A stretch of 64,000 bases of DNA, taken from NCBI RefSeq assembly GCF_008632955.1, contig NZ_CP043959.1, positions 3,906,001-3,970,000 of the forward strand. The letters are read 5' to 3'. The notes beneath the pieces are model-generated. The model made no database searches, was not told the origin of the DNA, and worked only from the letters and a program-made list of their open reading frames with translations. This DNA is from Streptomyces tendae. Its GTDB lineage: Bacteria > Actinomycetota > Actinomycetes > Streptomycetales > Streptomycetaceae. The position numbers and the translations under genes are program-made. This document shows, piece by piece, positions 33,244 through 42,600 of the stretch (positions are counted from its first letter, which is position 1; the number at the start of each line of letters is the position of its first letter).

Positions 33244-34443
33244 CTACTTCTCGCGCTGGGCGGGGTCGGGGTGCTCACCCTCGGTCTGCACGCGGTACTC
33301 GCGGCCGAACATGGCGTCGTGCTCGTGCATCACCCGGTCGCTCGGCGGGGCCTCACCGCCGTGGATCTGCTCCTGCATCTGCTCGAACCGCTCGTGCGCC
33401 TCACGCACGTAACCGGCCCCGAGCGTGGTCAGGTCCATCTGCGTGTCGAGCAGCTCGCGCAGGTAGGCCTTGTTCGGCTCGAAGGTGAGCACATTGGGCA
33501 GCTCGGGGGCGAGCACCTCGGCGGGCTCACGCCCGTCGTGCCGGCGCATCAGGTCGCAGGCCGTGTGCAGGTGCTCCAGCTCCATGTTCAGGTGCAGCTC
33601 CCAGATGGCCTTGACCTTCGGGTCGCTCTCCTGCTCCATGAAGGAGTAGTACAGGTAGCACTCGTTGTACTCGTGGTTGACCAGCTGCTCCCACCACGTC
33701 TCGCCCGGGTCCACGAGGGACTCGTAGTGGGTGACGTGCTCCTCCTCGATCAGCCCGATCTCCTGGTACAGCTGGCGGGCGATCGGCTCCATGTAGGTGG
33801 GGCCGGTGTTCATGTAGAAGTTCATGGTCTGCTGCTCCGCCGACATGATCGTCAACGCGTGCAGCTTGGACAGCGGGCTGGCCTGGTCCTTCGCGTAGGG
33901 GTCGCGGACGTTGTCGACCGGGTTGCGGTGGTGGTACCGCGTGGGCCGGCCCGGCATGACCTCGGTGAGGTTGTCGACGATGGACTCCGCCTTGCGGTGC
34001 TCGATCATCTCGTACAGGTTGGCGTACCGGTACAGGTGGTCGAAGTCCTCCAGCACACCGAACTGGTAGGCCTGCTTCAGATACGGGTCCGGCTCCATAC
34101 GGGCCACCCAGGCGGTCAGGTCGACGGCCACCTGCTCGTACGCGATGGTCGTCTCCAGCACCGAGGACAGGCCGGGCAGCAGCCAGTTCACCACCTTCTG
34201 CTGCTGTGCCTCGATGTACCGGGTCCGGGCCAGCTGCCGCTTGATCTCCGGGTCGACGGTGTGGCGGGCGAGCTGGTGGCTGAACAGGATCGCCTCCACC
34301 TCGATCCCGTTCATGGTGATGATCCGGCACCGCGTGTACGGGTCACACCGGTCCGGGTCGATCGGTTCCACGTTCAGCTCGCGCCAGTTGCGCAGCTGGC
34401 GGTCCAGCGGGATACCACGCTGTTCCAGGGGATTGAAGGACAT
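33244..34443 (-). CDS. Ferritin-like superfamily protein, partner of the hemerythrin gene
   Basis: A 399-residue largely helical protein with several Glu/His helices typical of a di-iron four-helix fold: GIEVEAILFSHQLARH, TTIAYEQVAVDL, LIEEEHVTHYESLVDP and NMELEHLHTACDLMRRHDG. The spacing of the EEEHxxHYE and ELEHLH motifs suits a carboxylate-bridged iron site. No signal peptide is present. The start at 34443 has GAGGAAG 6 nt upstream. It is first in an operon with the hemerythrin protein; together they suggest iron- or oxygen-related redox protection. The exact function is unknown. Confidence 0.75.
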   Translation of the reverse strand: MSFNPLEQRGIPLDRQLRNWRELNVEPIDPDRCDPYTRCRIITMNGIEVEAILFSHQLARHTVDPEIKRQLARTRYIEAQQQKVVNWLLPGLSSVLETTIAYEQVAVDLTAWVARMEPDPYLKQAYQFGVLEDFDHLYRYANLYEMIEHRKAESIVDNLTEVMPGRPTRYHHRNPVDNVRDPYAKDQASPLSKLHALTIMSAEQQTMNFYMNTGPTYMEPIARQLYQEIGLIEEEHVTHYESLVDPGETWWEQLVNHEYNECYLYYSFMEQESDPKVKAIWELHLNMELEHLHTACDLMRRHDGREPAEVLAPELPNVLTFEPNKAYLRELLDTQMDLTTLGAGYVREAHERFEQMQEQIHGGEAPPSDRVMHEHDAMFGREYRVQTEGEHPDPAQREK

Positions 34444-34786
34444 GGGCACTTCCTCGTCGAGGGGCCGAGCGGACGGAGTACCCCACGACAGCGGAGGGAG
34501 GCCGATGTCCGGCAGGGCACCCCCCATGCTCGGCCCGACCGGACGGGCTCGCCACGCCACACGCCCGCCGGGGACGGACGCGCCCCGGATGCCGCATTCG
34601 GATGGCCCAGGGGGCCGGGCCATGGACAATGCGGGGCCTGCCCTCGCCTGGTGGGCGACGGCGCGGACCCGCCCGCCGGCTCTCGGCGGCGGACGAACGC
34701 GGGCGGGGGAGGGATTGATCGAGGAGCGCATGCACGGCAAGGCGGTCCTGGGCATCGTGTGACCCGCGCGGCCGGGTCACGATGTA
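34444..34786. other. Intergenic region without a recognised gene
   Basis: 343 bp between the ferritin-like start and the TetR operator. It should carry the ferritin/hemerythrin promoter on the minus strand. No frame shows protein-like composition. Confidence 0.4.
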
Positions 34787-34804
34787 AGATGTCAGCTGAC
34801 ATCT
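34787..34804. promoter_or_regulatory. Perfect 18-bp palindrome upstream of a TetR gene
   Basis: AGATGTCAGCTGACATCT is an uninterrupted palindrome ending 18 bp before the TetR start codon, where the -10 region would lie. It is the likely autoregulatory operator of that repressor. Confidence 0.75.
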
Positions 34805-34822
34805 ACTGGGAGGTAGTGAACG

Positions 34823-35397
34823 ATGGGCCGTGTGTCGAAGGCGCAGGCGCAGGAGAACCGGCAGCGGGTCGTGGAAACCGCCTCCCGCCTCTTCCGTGAG
34901 CAGGGCACGAACGTCAGCGTCGCGGACCTGATGAAGGCCGTCGGCCTGACCCACGGCGGCTTCTACAAGCAGTTCGCCTCCAAGGAAGCCCTGGTCGACG
35001 AGGCCACCGCGTACGCCTTCGAGGAGACGGCCGACGCGTACCCGCCGGAGTACGGCGTCCGCGAGGTGGTCGAGAGCTACCTCTCCGTCGAACACCGGGA
35101 CGACGCGGCGGAGGCTGCCCGATCACCGGCTTCGCCACCGACCGGGCGCGGGCGGGCAGCGAGTCCGAGGCCCACCGCGTGTACACCGAGGGCGTGCAGA
35201 GGTTCGCCGACACCCTCACCGACGACGACCAGGATGGCCTCGTCCGCCTCTGCACCATGGTGGGGGCCCTGACGCTGTCCCGTGCGACGAAGGGCGACCC
35301 CGTCTCGGAGCAGATCCTCACCGCCGCCCGCGAGGCGCTGACGGCACAGGCGCAGGCGGGCGCCGCAGACCCCCAGGGCCCGGGCGCGTCCGACTGA
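34823..35397 (+). pseudogene. TetR/AcrR family regulator, frameshifted
   Basis: The ATG at 34823 (GGGAGG upstream) opens a TetR HTH domain (residues about 15-60, GLTHGGFYKQFASKEAL). The frame is right until about position 35115. The C-terminal domain continues in another frame from about GCPITGFATDRARAGSESEA through FADTLTDDDQDGLVRLCTMV to the TGA at 35397. The break is at the GGCGGAGGCTG run and looks like one missing base. It shares its promoter with no divergent neighbour, so autoregulation of a nearby gene cannot be assigned. Confidence 0.78.
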
Positions 35398-35411
35398 CCA
35401 GGGTGCGCACA

Positions 35412-35436
35412 CGCCCGCCCGACGACGGGGCGGGCG
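35412..35436. terminator. Hairpin terminator between convergent TetR and HxlR genes
   Basis: A perfect 9-bp stem CGCCCGCCC/GGGCGGGCG (35412-35420 with 35428-35436) and a 7-nt loop lie between the convergent gene ends. Confidence 0.7.
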
Positions 35437-35455
35437 CTCCCGGGCACCCGGGCCG

Positions 35456-35818
35456 TCATCGCGCCGCCCCCCGTCCGCCGTCCGGCCCCTGCCGCTCGCG
35501 CCCCCAGGCGGCCAGCGGCTCCAGGGCGTCGTTGAGGCGCTCGCCGTCCCCGGTCAGCGAGTACTCCACGCGGGGCGGCACCTCGTCGTAGGAGACCCGG
35601 CGCACCACGCCGTCCGCCTCCAACTCCCGCAGATGGGAGGCCAGCACCTTCTCGGTGACGCCGGGAAGCAGCCGGCGCAGCTCACCGAAGCGGCGACAAG
35701 GGTGCTCGTGCAGCGCCCACAGGATGAGCACCTTCCACTTGCCGCCGATCACCTCCATCGCCGTGTCGATCCCGCAGACGTGTCCGTCCGACGCGCCCGG
35801 CCGGTTCGACGTCGCCAT
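35456..35818 (-). CDS. HxlR family winged-helix regulator
   Basis: A 120-residue HxlR-type DNA-binding protein with the family sequence CGIDTAMEVIGGKWKVLIL and the winged helix ELRRLLPGVTEKVLASHLRE and VPPRVEYSLTGDG. The Cys at about residue 15 precedes the HTH as in redox- or aldehyde-sensing relatives such as YodB. It is divergent from the oxidoreductase at 35916 with a 97-bp gap and is the obvious candidate to regulate it. The start is ATG at 35818. Confidence 0.9.
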   Translation of the reverse strand: MATSNRPGASDGHVCGIDTAMEVIGGKWKVLILWALHEHPCRRFGELRRLLPGVTEKVLASHLRELEADGVVRRVSYDEVPPRVEYSLTGDGERLNDALEPLAAWGRERQGPDGGRGAAR

Positions 35819-35859
35819 GTCCCCACCCCTTCTACCTGCTCGCTCACCCCAAGGTAACC

Positions 35860-35887
35860 ACCCACTTGCGAGTGCGTACTTGATCAC
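35860..35887. promoter_or_regulatory. Candidate HxlR operator region
   Basis: Between the HxlR start (35818) and the oxidoreductase start (35916), ACTTGCGAGTGCGTACTTG carries two ACTTG half-sites. HxlR-type repressors bind related symmetric sites in such divergent promoters. Binding is inferred. Confidence 0.35.
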
Positions 35888-35915
35888 CACCGCAGGTGCG
35901 GCCAGCCTGATCGGT

Positions 35916-36797
35916 ATGTCGCACACCACCGGGACGAAGACTCCCGTCACCCTGCTCGGCCTCGGCGCGATGGGCACCGCGCTGGCCCGCGCCTGGCTGG
36001 CCGCCGGCCACCCCCTCACCGTGTGGAACCGCACCCCCTCCCGCGCCGCGGCGCTGACCGCCGCGGGCGCGCGGGCCGCGGACAGCGCCGCCACGGCGGT
36101 CGCGGCGAACACCCTGACCGTCGTGTGCCTCCTGGACGACGCCTCGGTCGAGGAGACACTGAACAGGACCGATCTGACCGGCAAGGACCTGGTCAACCTG
36201 ACCACCGGCACCCCCGCCCAGGCACGCGCCCGCGCCGCCTGGGCCCGCGAGCGCGGCGCCCGCTACCTGGACGGCGGGATCATGGCCGTCCCGCCGATGA
36301 TCGGCGTCCCGGACGCCGGCGCCCACATCCTCCTCAGCGGCTCACGCGAGCTGTTCGATCAGCACCGCCAGACCCTGGCCGTCCCGGCCGCGGCCACCTT
36401 CGTCGGCGAGGACGCGGGCTTCGCGGCCCTGTACGACGTGGCCCTGCTCAGCGCCATGTACGGCATGTTCGCCGGGGCGGCGCACGCCTTCGCCCTGATC
36501 CGCGGGGAGGACATCGACCCCACGAAGTTCGCCCCGCTGCTCGCCGACTGGCTCGTCGCCATGGCCCCCGCCGTCCATCAGACCGCCGACCAGCTGCGCA
36601 GCGGCGACTACACCAAGGACGTCGTCTCCACGCTCGCCATGCAGGTGGCTGGCACACCGACCTTCCTGACCACCGCCGAGGAGCAGGGTGTGAGCCCGGA
36701 ACTGCTCACTGCCTACTTCACGTTGATGCGCCGTCGCCTGGCCGAGGGCAGCGGCGAGGAGGACCTGACGGGCGTGATCGACCTCCTCGCGCGCTGA
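35916..36797 (+). CDS. NAD(P)-dependent 6-phosphogluconate/imine reductase-like oxidoreductase
   Basis: A 293-residue beta-hydroxyacid-dehydrogenase-fold protein. The N-terminal Rossmann motif is GLGAMGTALARAWLAAGHPLTVWNR (glycine-rich loop), with the NADP-binding Arg after WNR. The C-terminal helical domain is shaped like that of imine reductases. The conserved family catalytic Lys is not evident. It may reduce an imine, an aldehyde or a beta-hydroxy acid. The start is ATG at 35916. It is divergent from the HxlR gene and is its likely target. Confidence 0.88.
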   Translation: MSHTTGTKTPVTLLGLGAMGTALARAWLAAGHPLTVWNRTPSRAAALTAAGARAADSAATAVAANTLTVVCLLDDASVEETLNRTDLTGKDLVNLTTGTPAQARARAAWARERGARYLDGGIMAVPPMIGVPDAGAHILLSGSRELFDQHRQTLAVPAAATFVGEDAGFAALYDVALLSAMYGMFAGAAHAFALIRGEDIDPTKFAPLLADWLVAMAPAVHQTADQLRSGDYTKDVVSTLAMQVAGTPTFLTTAEEQGVSPELLTAYFTLMRRRLAEGSGEEDLTGVIDLLAR

Positions 36798-36826
36798 CCG
36801 GCCCCCGGCGCGAACGCCTCCCCTTA

Positions 36827-36999
36827 GGGCCTGTCTGACCATTTCCGTCTGCTGCGCGACGCCCTGCACGCACTCTCGCCGCACCGGCCCCAGGCCCAAG
36901 TACAGCCGGTACGAGGGCCTGGGGCAGGCACGCCGAGAGCACGCACCTGACGCCGCGCCCCCGCCCTCCGGGCGACGACGGAAGTTGTCAGACAGGCCC
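36827..36999. mobile_element. MITE-like element, 173 bp, with 23-bp terminal inverted repeats
   Basis: The termini GGGCCTGTCTGACCATTTCC (36827) and its inverted partner at 36977-36999 match over 23 bp with 3 mismatches (CAT versus AAC in the sixth to fourth bases from the inner end). TA flanks both sides (36825-36826 and 37000-37001) as a target duplication. The interior contains a second inverted repeat (GCCCCAGGCCC about AAGTACAGCCGGTAC about GAGGGCCTGGGGC), so the element can form one long hairpin. It has no transposase ORF and is probably mobilised in trans by an IS with the same ends. Confidence 0.78.
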
Positions 37000-37011
37000 T
37001 AGGCTGCGCCG

Positions 37012-37776
37012 ATGGGACACGCGACCGAGAACCCCGAGAGCCCGGCCCTCCCCGCCGACGCGGACGCGCACACGGACGGAGTGAACGACTACGACCGCTT
37101 CGCCGAGGCGTACGTGCGGGAGAACGAGGACAACCCCGTGAACGCGTACTACGCCCGGCCCGCGATGCTCGCCCTCGCGGGAGACGTGACCGGCCACCGG
37201 GTCCTGGACGTCGGCTGCGGGGCCGGCCCGCTGTCCGCCGCACTGCGCGACCGGGGTGCCACCGTCACCGGGGTCGACGCCAGTGCGCGGATGCTGGCGC
37301 TGGCCAGGAAACGGCTCGGCGACGACGTGGCCCTGCACCGGGCCGACCTGCGTGAGCCCCTGCCGTTCGAGGACGGTACCTTCGACGACGTCGTGGCCTC
37401 GCTGGTGCTGCACTACCTGGAGGACTGGGGGCCGGTGCTCACCGAGATACGGCGGGTGCTCGCGCCCGGCGGACGGCTGTTCGCGTCGGTGGACCACCCG
37501 TTCGTCGCGTACACCTTTCAGGAGCCCCGGCCCGACTACTTCGCCACCACCAGCTACACCTTCGACTGGAACTTCGAGGGGGAGTCGCACCCCATGCGGT
37601 TCTGGCGGAAACCGCTGCACGCCATGACCGACGCCTTCACCACCGCCGGGTTCCACCGCGTCCTGATCAGCGAGCCGCAGCCCGACCCGGCCGCCCGCGA
37701 CCTGTTCCCCGACGCCTTCCGGGACCTGTCCACCCGCCCCACGTTCCTGTTCTTCGGCGCCGAGACACCGTCATGA
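37012..37776 (+). CDS. Class I SAM-dependent methyltransferase
   Basis: A 254-residue methyltransferase. Motif I is VLDVGCGAGPLSAAL (about residues 64-78), followed by GVDASARMLALARKR and a motif-IV region FDDVVASLVLHYLEDW. The family N-terminus NDYDRFAEAY lies about 20 residues in, so it belongs to the ubiquinone/menaquinone-type methyltransferase group. It lies 10 bp downstream of the MITE-like element, and the ATG at 37012 lacks a clear ribosome binding site; GTG at 37081 is an alternative start. A hairpin follows the stop. Confidence 0.87.
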   Translation: MGHATENPESPALPADADAHTDGVNDYDRFAEAYVRENEDNPVNAYYARPAMLALAGDVTGHRVLDVGCGAGPLSAALRDRGATVTGVDASARMLALARKRLGDDVALHRADLREPLPFEDGTFDDVVASLVLHYLEDWGPVLTEIRRVLAPGGRLFASVDHPFVAYTFQEPRPDYFATTSYTFDWNFEGESHPMRFWRKPLHAMTDAFTTAGFHRVLISEPQPDPAARDLFPDAFRDLSTRPTFLFFGAETPS

Positions 37777-37782
37777 CCGAGA

Positions 37783-37815
37783 GGGCCCGCCCGGCGAGAT
37801 CCACCGGGCGGGCCC
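37783..37815. terminator. Hairpin terminator
   Basis: A perfect 12-bp stem GGGCCCGCCCGG/CCGGGCGGGCCC (37783-37794 with 37804-37815) lies 7 bp after the methyltransferase stop, before the convergent DUF1062 gene. Confidence 0.8.
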
Positions 37816-37833
37816 CCTCGCCTCGCAGCGCGG

Positions 37834-38382
37834 TCAGCGCTTGAGCGTGAAGGTGAAGTCACCGCAAGGACGGCTGCCCAGACGGACCGCCGAGACCAAC
37901 TTCCCCTCCGCCGCCAGCCGTTCCGCCTCACCCCGCGTGAGACCGAACCCGTCGGCGACCAGACGCACCGGCCGGACCGGGACCCGCGCCGCGAACCGGA
38001 CCGAGACGTCGGCCACCTCCTCGTCGAGGTGGCCCGAACCGCCGGTGTCGAGCCGCCAGGCGCCGGCCCAGTCGAGGGCGACACGGCTGCGGCGCAGCAC
38101 GCCCGGGTCCTGGAGCAACTCGGCCGTCAGACCGAGGTCGTTGTCGTGCAGCCGGTCCAGCACCTCGGGCCGCACGGAGCGCACACGCACGCGCTCCAGC
38201 ACCGAGAGCTTCGCCGTCTCCCCGCACCCCGTGCAGAGCAGGAGGAGCCAGACGTCGATGAGCTTGTGGTGGGCGTTGACGCGGAACTTGCCGCTCGCCC
38301 GGAAACGCCCGGACGCACAGGTGTGGCAGCGGCGCCGGACCAACGGCAGGCAGGTGGGTATGACAACCCAGGTGTTGAGCAC
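37834..38382 (-). CDS. DUF1062 family protein
   Basis: A 182-residue protein beginning MLNTWVVIPTCLPLVRRRCHTCASG and containing FRVNAHHKLIDVWLLLLC and CGCGETAKL-like CTGCGETAKL. The two Cys pairs suggest a zinc site near the N-terminus, and a basic, Arg-rich remainder follows. DUF1062 is common in Bacillales and Actinobacteria; no function is known to me. The start is GTG at 38382. It is convergent with the methyltransferase. Confidence 0.87.
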   Translation of the reverse strand: MLNTWVVIPTCLPLVRRRCHTCASGRFRASGKFRVNAHHKLIDVWLLLLCTGCGETAKLSVLERVRVRSVRPEVLDRLHDNDLGLTAELLQDPGVLRRSRVALDWAGAWRLDTGGSGHLDEEVADVSVRFAARVPVRPVRLVADGFGLTRGEAERLAAEGKLVSAVRLGSRPCGDFTFTLKR

Positions 38383-38601
38383 AGAAGTACACCGTTCTCA
38401 GTGAGAGATCCGCGAGAGATCCGCAGCAGGAATCAGCACGCCGCTGCAGAGGCGACGCGCGACAGATCAGCGCTTGGGAGGTCTCACAGGGTGTACAACG
38501 GGCTGTCCTCGGCTCGGCGGTTGGGACGCGGAGCACTGTAGCCACGGACGGAGACACCGCTCCACCGGATATTCCGCGCGGGCCCGAGGGCTTCCGGCGT
38601 T

Positions 38602-38654
38602 CCGCCCAGGTAACCGCCGGCTGCTCAGGCCCGCCGCGGCGGTTACCTGGGCGG
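38602..38654. terminator. 17-bp hairpin overlapping the DUF427 stop codon
   Basis: A perfect 17-bp stem (38602-38618 with 38638-38654) includes the TAA at 38643-38645 and the last codons of the DUF427 gene on the minus strand. Confidence 0.78.
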
Positions 38655-39431
38655 TACGCCGGGGGTGCCGGTCGGGCGGGGCAGGAGGACGCCGTCCACG
38701 TACAGGTCGACGTACTCGTTGTAGAACGCCGCCAGTCCCGCGATGTTGGAGCACTGGACGGTGGGGAAGTCGTACGCCCAGAGGATGTTCTCGTGGGTGC
38801 CGGCCTCGCTGTCGAAGGACCAGTATCCGCTCGTCGTCCCCTTGTAGGGGCACTGGGTGACGTTGTCGGTGTGGCGCAGCAGCGGCCAGTTGATGTGGGC
38901 GGGGTCGAGGTAGTACCGGGTCGGCAGACCGGTCTCGAACAGCTTCACGCAGTGCGGGGCGTCCGCGAGGACCACGCCGTCCAGCTCCACACGCACCGCA
39001 CTGGACGAACGCAGCGCGTCCACCCGGGTGTAGGGGCTTCGGGGGTGGACGAAGACCGGCTCGTCCTCCTCCAGCCACCGGTCCAGCGCGTCCCACCGGA
39101 AGCGGACGGTGCCGACGACGGCCTCCGGTGCGCCGTCCTGCCAGATCCAGGCGGCGCCCTCGCGGACCGCGTCCCCCACCCGCAGCGAGTGGCGTCGGGC
39201 GGGCCCCGCGCCGAGCTTCCCGGTCCGGCCGTCGTCGATCAGAATGCCCTCGACCAGGTCCTCCGGCGGGATGCAGTACTGCGGGTATCCCGGCCACTCC
39301 CACACGTACCGGGCGCGGCGGGTGTCGAAGACGACGTGCCCGTCCACGAGGCCGCGGACGCGGCGCGGTACGGGTTCGACATGCCCGACCGGGACGATCA
39401 GGCTGGGGTGCAGGACACTTTCGTCACCCAT
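38643..39431 (-). CDS. Tandem DUF427 domain protein
   Basis: A 262-residue protein with two DUF427 (DUF427/PF04248) domains: one near residues 25-110 (GHVVFDTRRARYVWEWP, then PEDLVEGIL) and one near 150-240 (CVKLFETGLPTRYYLDP, TQCPYKGTTSGYWSF). DUF427 proteins are common in actinobacteria, possibly binding nucleotides or a metal; no reaction is known. The start at 39431 has a GAGG upstream and gives the shorter, conserved N-terminus. The stop codon sits inside a hairpin. Confidence 0.88.
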   Translation of the reverse strand: MGDESVLHPSLIVPVGHVEPVPRRVRGLVDGHVVFDTRRARYVWEWPGYPQYCIPPEDLVEGILIDDGRTGKLGAGPARRHSLRVGDAVREGAAWIWQDGAPEAVVGTVRFRWDALDRWLEEDEPVFVHPRSPYTRVDALRSSSAVRVELDGVVLADAPHCVKLFETGLPTRYYLDPAHINWPLLRHTDNVTQCPYKGTTSGYWSFDSEAGTHENILWAYDFPTVQCSNIAGLAAFYNEYVDLYVDGVLLPRPTGTPGVPPR

Positions 39432-39564
39432 CGGCGGCCACCTCGATCCACTGGGGTCCACGGGTCCCCTGGGATCCACGCGGCTCCGGTCTCGTCTGCA
39501 CCGGGCACGCTACCGGGCGTGACCGGAGGAACGCGTCAGCGTGGGCCCCCGTGTCATGAGTGCC

Positions 39565-39605
39565 GTCGGGGGCGGCGTGACCGTCACGGTCACGCCGCCC
39601 CCGAC
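39565..39605. terminator. Hairpin terminator
   Basis: A perfect 18-bp stem (39565-39582 with 39588-39605) and a 5-nt loop, just downstream of the GH92 gene end at 39621 on the minus strand and upstream of DUF427. Confidence 0.85.
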
Positions 39606-39620
39606 CGCCTGGCCGGCGCT

Positions 39621-42600
39621 CTAGCCGAGCGTGACGGCGTAGATCTGCACCCGCGGATCGTTCCGCAGACCGAGCGAGCGGACCGTCTTCGTCGCGTCGA
39701 GGGCCACCGAGTCGGCGAACAGACGCACCGGCGGGCCGTCCACGCCCTGCCCCCGCTTGATGCGGTGCGGCATCTCCAATGCGACGGAGGTGCCCGCCGG
39801 CGCGGACCCCGCCCAGTCGCCCACGGTGACCGGCAGCTCCGCGGTGGTGCCGTCGGTGTAGCGGACGGTGAGGCCGGTGGTCACCGGACCGTGGTGAGCC
39901 GCGCCGACCAGACGCAGGGTGCCGTACGACCCGGCCGGCAGGAGCATGGCCTGACCGCGGGCCTCGACGAAGTTCGCGGCCGTACCGGACGGATCGGGAG
40001 CGTCGTAGGTCACGCCGTCCCACACGACGGGTCCCGCCGCGGGCAGCAGGTCACCGTCGTAGCTCCACCCGGACCCGTCGAAGTCGCCCTCGCCGGAGGC
40101 CGCGGTGGTCGCGGTCCCGTCGTGGTTGCGCGCCCCGCCGAGGTCGACGGCACACTGCTCACCGCCGTCCCCGGCACACCGCGCGGCCTCACGCACCTCG
40201 ACGGTGGCGACCCGCCGCACGCTCTGCACACCGTTCGCGGCCGCCGTGATCCGCACGGTGTACGTGCCCGGCGCGGTCCCGGCGGGGACGCGCACGTCCA
40301 CCGTCGCGGTCCGTTGCACCGGGAGCCGCTGGGACGCCAGGGTGAGCGGGCCGGAGGTCTTCACCGTCCATCCGCCGGGTGCCTCGGCGCCGACCGACGC
40401 ACGGAGCGTACCGGGGGCCTGACCCAGTACGTCCAGGTGCAGCCGCACGTTCTGGGCGCTGTCGGACGTCGGCACCACGTCGGCCGCGGTACGGAGCGAG
40501 GCGTCGAGGTGGCGCCGGGAGTCGGCGGCCGCCCGGTTCACGGACGGGGGCTCTGCGTCCTTGCCCGTGCCCCACGCCGACGGCCTGTCGCCCATCAGGA
40601 AGGAGAGGTGCCCGCCCTTGGCGACGGCGTCCCAGTCCAGCCAGGTGGCGCGCAGGTCCTTGCCTCCGAACTCCGCCCGCTGCACGTACCGTCGGGTGTC
40701 GCTGGTGCCCGGCGCCTTCACGGTCAGGGTGCCGCCCTGCCGGTTCCCGTAGGCACCGATGCGGATCACCGCCGAGGGGAACTGCGGGCTGGACACGGCG
40801 AGGAAGTCGCCGCCGTTCGTCGTCGGGTACAGGCCCAGGGACGAGAAGACGTACCAGGCGGACATCGTGCCCAGGTCGTCGTTGCCGGTCATGCCGTCGG
40901 GACCGTCGGTGAAGAGGTCGTCGCGGCGCGGACCACGGTGGCGGTCTTGGCGGGAGCGCCGGCCCACAGATACATGTAGGGCGCGTGCAGGTCGGGCTCG
41001 TTGTTCGGGTTGTAGGTCGGCTTGCCGTAGTAGTCGTACGGCGCCGAGATCCACTCGTCGCGGGCGGTCCCGGCGGGGTCCTTCAGCAGCTTGTCGTAGG
41101 CGAAGAAGGCGTCGAGCCGCTGCTCCGTCTTCCGCTTGCCGCCCATCAGGGCCACCAGGCCGGCCGGGTCCTGCGGGACCAGCCACTGGTACTGGTAGGC
41201 GCCGCCCTCGTGGAACTGGTGCCCGCCTCGACCGGGTCGTACGGCGTCATCCAGGTGCCCTCGGTGGTGCGGGGCCGGAACTGCTGGATCGAGGAGTCCC
41301 ACAGGTTGCGGTACCACTGGCCGCGCGCCGCGAACAGGCGGGCGTCGGCGCTGTGTCCGAGGCCCTTCGCCATCAGGGCGAGCGACGCGTCCGCCGCCGC
41401 GTACTCCAGGGTCGCCGACGCGGGATGGACGCAGTCGTTGTCACCCCCCTTGTCGGGGCAGTCCTTCCCCAGCTCCAGCCCGCTGGGCACATAGCCGCGC
41501 TCCAGGTACGCGGCGATCCCGCACGGCCGTTGTAGGGGATTCGTCCGGCGGTGTCTCCAGGGCGTTCTTCCGGAGCAGCGCGTACGCCTCCTTCTCGTGG
41601 CCCTTGAGGAGGCCCTTCGACCAGGCCTCGACGAGGAAGGGGTCACGGGGTCGCCGGTCATGATGTTGGTCTCGCTGTTGGCGAGCGACCAGCGCGGCAG
41701 CCAGCCGCCGTCCCGGCCGATCGCGACGACCGACAGCGCGACGTCGCGGGCGACCTCCGGCTCCAGCAACTGCAGCAGCTGGTTCTGCGGACGGTGCGTG
41801 TCCCACAACGACAGGTTCTGGTACGGCGTGAACCCGGACGCGGTGTGCGCCTTGCCGTCGAAGCCCGCGTACCGGCCGTCGACGTCCCCGGCCAGGTTCG
41901 GGTGCAACTGGGCGTGGTACAGGGCCGTGTAGAACGCGCGGCGCCGCTCGGCCGACCCTCCGCCGACCGTCACTGCGGCGAGCCGGCGCTCCCACGTGTC
42001 CCGCAGCGCGGCCCGCGTGGCGTCGAAGTCGTAGGAGTCGTCCGTCTCCGCCTTCAGGTTCTTCCGGGCTCCCTCGACGCCCGTGTAGGAGAGGCCCACC
42101 TTGACGACGACGTCACGGTCGTCCTGGGCGTCGAAGGTCACCCAGGCGCCGTTGCCGCCCTCACCGGCCGCGTCCCGCGCCCCGGGGCTGCGGGTGCTGC
42201 CCCGCCAGGTGCCGTGCGAGCCGAACGGCCGGTCGAAGGTGGCCGTGAAGTAGACGGTGTGCCGGTCCTTGCCGGCGCAGAAGTTGCCCGCCTCGACCCG
42301 GCCCTCGACCGTCCGGTCACCGACGACGTGCACCTCCGAGGTGTACACCCGCTGGTTGGCCTTGCCCGTGTTGAACAGGACGTTGGCGCGGTCGGTGGCG
42401 GGGAAGGTGTAGCGCTGCCAGCCGGTGCGCGGGGTGGCCGTGAGCTCGGCGTCGATGCCGTACGTCGTCAGCCCGACGCGGTAGTAGCCGGGTTCGGCCT
42501 TCTCGTCGTCGTGGGAGTAGGCCGAGCGGTAGGCGTCGGGATCGACGGTGTCGACGGCACCGGTGGTCGGCATGAGGGGCAGCTCGCCCATCACGGAGCA

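Noticed and set aside
32632..34899. A 755-codon plus-strand open frame across the hemerythrin and ferritin-like genes.
   Set aside because: The minus-strand frames carry clear family motifs and ribosome binding sites; the plus-strand frame is Val/His/Gln-rich with no domain.
36825..37001. A complete insertion sequence.
   Set aside because: Only 173 bp lies between the inverted repeats and no transposase frame is present.
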